From positions 1 through 6,955 of the forward strand of contig JBGQIB010000194.1 of assembly GCA_041498295.1 (NCBI GenBank): a DNA stretch of 6,955 nucleotides, read 5' to 3'. Below, piece by piece: positions 6,092-6,955 of this stretch. Every line of letters starts with the position of its first letter. Position 1 is the stretch's first letter. The DNA comes from VGRW01 sp041498295 (GTDB lineage: Bacteria; Myxococcota_A; UBA9160; SZUA-336). A program made the position numbers and the translations under genes. The notes beneath the pieces are model-generated. The model had not been told where the DNA came from. It searched no databases and saw only the letters and a list, made by a program, of their open reading frames with translations.

Positions 6092-6955
6092 AGCGCACCG
6101 CGAGCAGCGCGAGGTCGAAGGCGAGGCTCGACTCTGCGTCGGGCCCCGGGTGAAGCTCGACCGCAATCACGTTGCTGCCGTCGACGAGCAGATGCGCCGC
6201 GACGGGAATCTCTACCTGCGCGTTCGCGTCGCCGCTGTCCGCGCGCGTCGTAGCGGCGCGGGCCCCGACCTTGTCGTCCGGCAGATTCCAGCGCGCGATC
6301 TCGACTCGATTCAGATAGACGATCCCGCCGCCGCTGCGCCCGACGCGCAGCAAGAGCTCGCGGAACCCGGAGCTGCGCGCGACCGAGAATTCGCCGCGCA
6401 GCCAGAACGGCAGGGACGCTGCGCCGCGTTCGTCCGCGCGACGCAGGTGCGTCCCGACGTTCGCCACGCCGTAGCCGAGTGGCGCCTCGCCTCGAGACCA
6501 GCTCGAGTCATCGAAGCCGATCTTCTGCCAGCCCGCCGCTGGACCGGCGCCGTTGTCCAGATAGCTCCAGTGCCCGCCCTCCGCGAGCAAGGTGGAAGTT
6601 GCAGAGAACCCCTTCAGCTCGGCATCGAGGAGCGCAGGGGCCGCGCCTCCGCCGCGATGCAGGAGCTCGATCGCGAGCAGATTTCGCCCTGCGACGAGCA
6701 AGCTGGGGTCGACGAGCGTGTGAGCCCGGCTCGCGGCACTCTCGAGCGGATTCAGGGCCCGCATCGTGTGCGCCACCTCGACGCCGTTCAGGTGCGCCAC
6801 GACCTCGTCCTCCGTCGGGAGCGCGAGCTCGAGCCAGCCGAAGGCCGCCGGCTCGGCGACGTCGAACTCGCGGCGGAAGCAGCTCGACGTCGGGGGGGTG
6901 GCCTCCGGCTTCGTGAATGCGATCAACGTGACTCCGGAGCGCTCGGGTGTCTCCG
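6090..6955 (-). CDS. C-terminal part of a protein with two tandem jelly-roll (galactose-binding-like) domains
   Basis: The frame is open to the right edge; nine codons (ETPERSGVT) precede the TTG at 6926, so the true start is outside. The visible 287 residues contain two related beta-sandwich units. Numbering from the TTG, unit one (about 17-106) has CFRREFDV, VVAHLNGVEVA and LLVAGRNLLAIELLH. Unit two (about 113-278) has WSYLDNG, GFDDSSW, APLGYG, FWLRGEFSV, GIVYLNRVEIARWNLP and LLVDGSNVIAVELHP, ending SLAFDLALLAVR. This pattern is known from C-terminal modules of large secreted bacterial proteins, for example beside metallophosphoesterase, CotH or lamin-tail domains, where it is thought to bind glycans or other ligands. 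The catalytic or main domain, and any signal peptide, must lie beyond the edge. The gene sits 12 bases upstream of the phosphotransferase gene, which supports an envelope role. Confidence 0.82.
   Translation of the reverse strand, partial: ETPERSGVTLIAFTKPEATPPTSSCFRREFDVAEPAAFGWLELALPTEDEVVAHLNGVEVAHTMRALNPLESAASRAHTLVDPSLLVAGRNLLAIELLHRGGGAAPALLDAELKGFSATSTLLAEGGHWSYLDNGAGPAAGWQKIGFDDSSWSRGEAPLGYGVANVGTHLRRADERGAASLPFWLRGEFSVARSSGFRELLLRVGRSGGGIVYLNRVEIARWNLPDDKVGARAATTRADSGDANAQVEIPVAAHLLVDGSNVIAVELHPGPDAESSLAFDLALLAVR

Noticed and set aside
2..6955. Search for CRISPR arrays, IS ends, tRNA or rRNA genes and phage-type genes
   Set aside because: I saw no regularly spaced repeats, transposase or integrase motifs, or RNA-gene signatures. 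All sizeable stretches are accounted for by coding genes.

Overview
The window is GC-rich accessory or ordinary chromosomal DNA from what looks like a Gram-negative bacterium. The evidence is strong G/C preference at third codon positions, a Sec-type signal peptide, an MdoB/LtaS-like membrane phosphotransferase and a textbook CRP-type operator. A myxobacterial, other deltaproteobacterial or similar high-GC lineage would fit, but nothing here fixes the taxon. No mobile element, CRISPR array, tRNA or rRNA was found. The only gaps between genes are short (66 and 151 bases, plus two of about 10 bases).

Left part, plus strand (2-2986). A large protein enters from the left edge. It has the end of an AAA/STAND-type ATPase module, a long TPR-like helical region and a C-terminal class III nucleotide cyclase homology domain. 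That domain keeps both metal-binding aspartates but has lost the substrate-specifying Lys and Asp and the transition-state Asn. The ribosome binding site of the next gene overlaps the stop codon of the first. That second gene encodes a 254-residue, Trp-rich, apparently soluble protein that I do not recognise. A strong hairpin directly after it ends the unit.

Middle (2988-4070). The hairpin sits between two convergent units and probably serves both. On the minus strand lies a gene for an exported protein of an uncharacterised family with a GRREINWDG motif. Its upstream region holds a perfect TGTGA-N6-TCACA palindrome and, abutting it, a pair of near-identical 11-base direct repeats. This is the most notable regulatory region in the window.

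Right part, minus strand (4071-6955). Two tightly spaced genes form an operon reading right to left. The first is the C-terminal end of a protein with two tandem jelly-roll (galactose-binding-like) domains. The second is a five-TM, 668-residue MdoB/LtaS-family phosphoglycerol-transferase-like enzyme with all key active-site residues. Both products probably act at the cell envelope. The exported-protein gene lies downstream on the same strand, but its 151-base leader suggests its own CRP-controlled promoter.

I see no clear new defence or mobile system. The best leads are the CRP-type operator with flanking repeats, the degenerate C-terminal cyclase coupled to an unknown protein, and the uncharacterised exported family.
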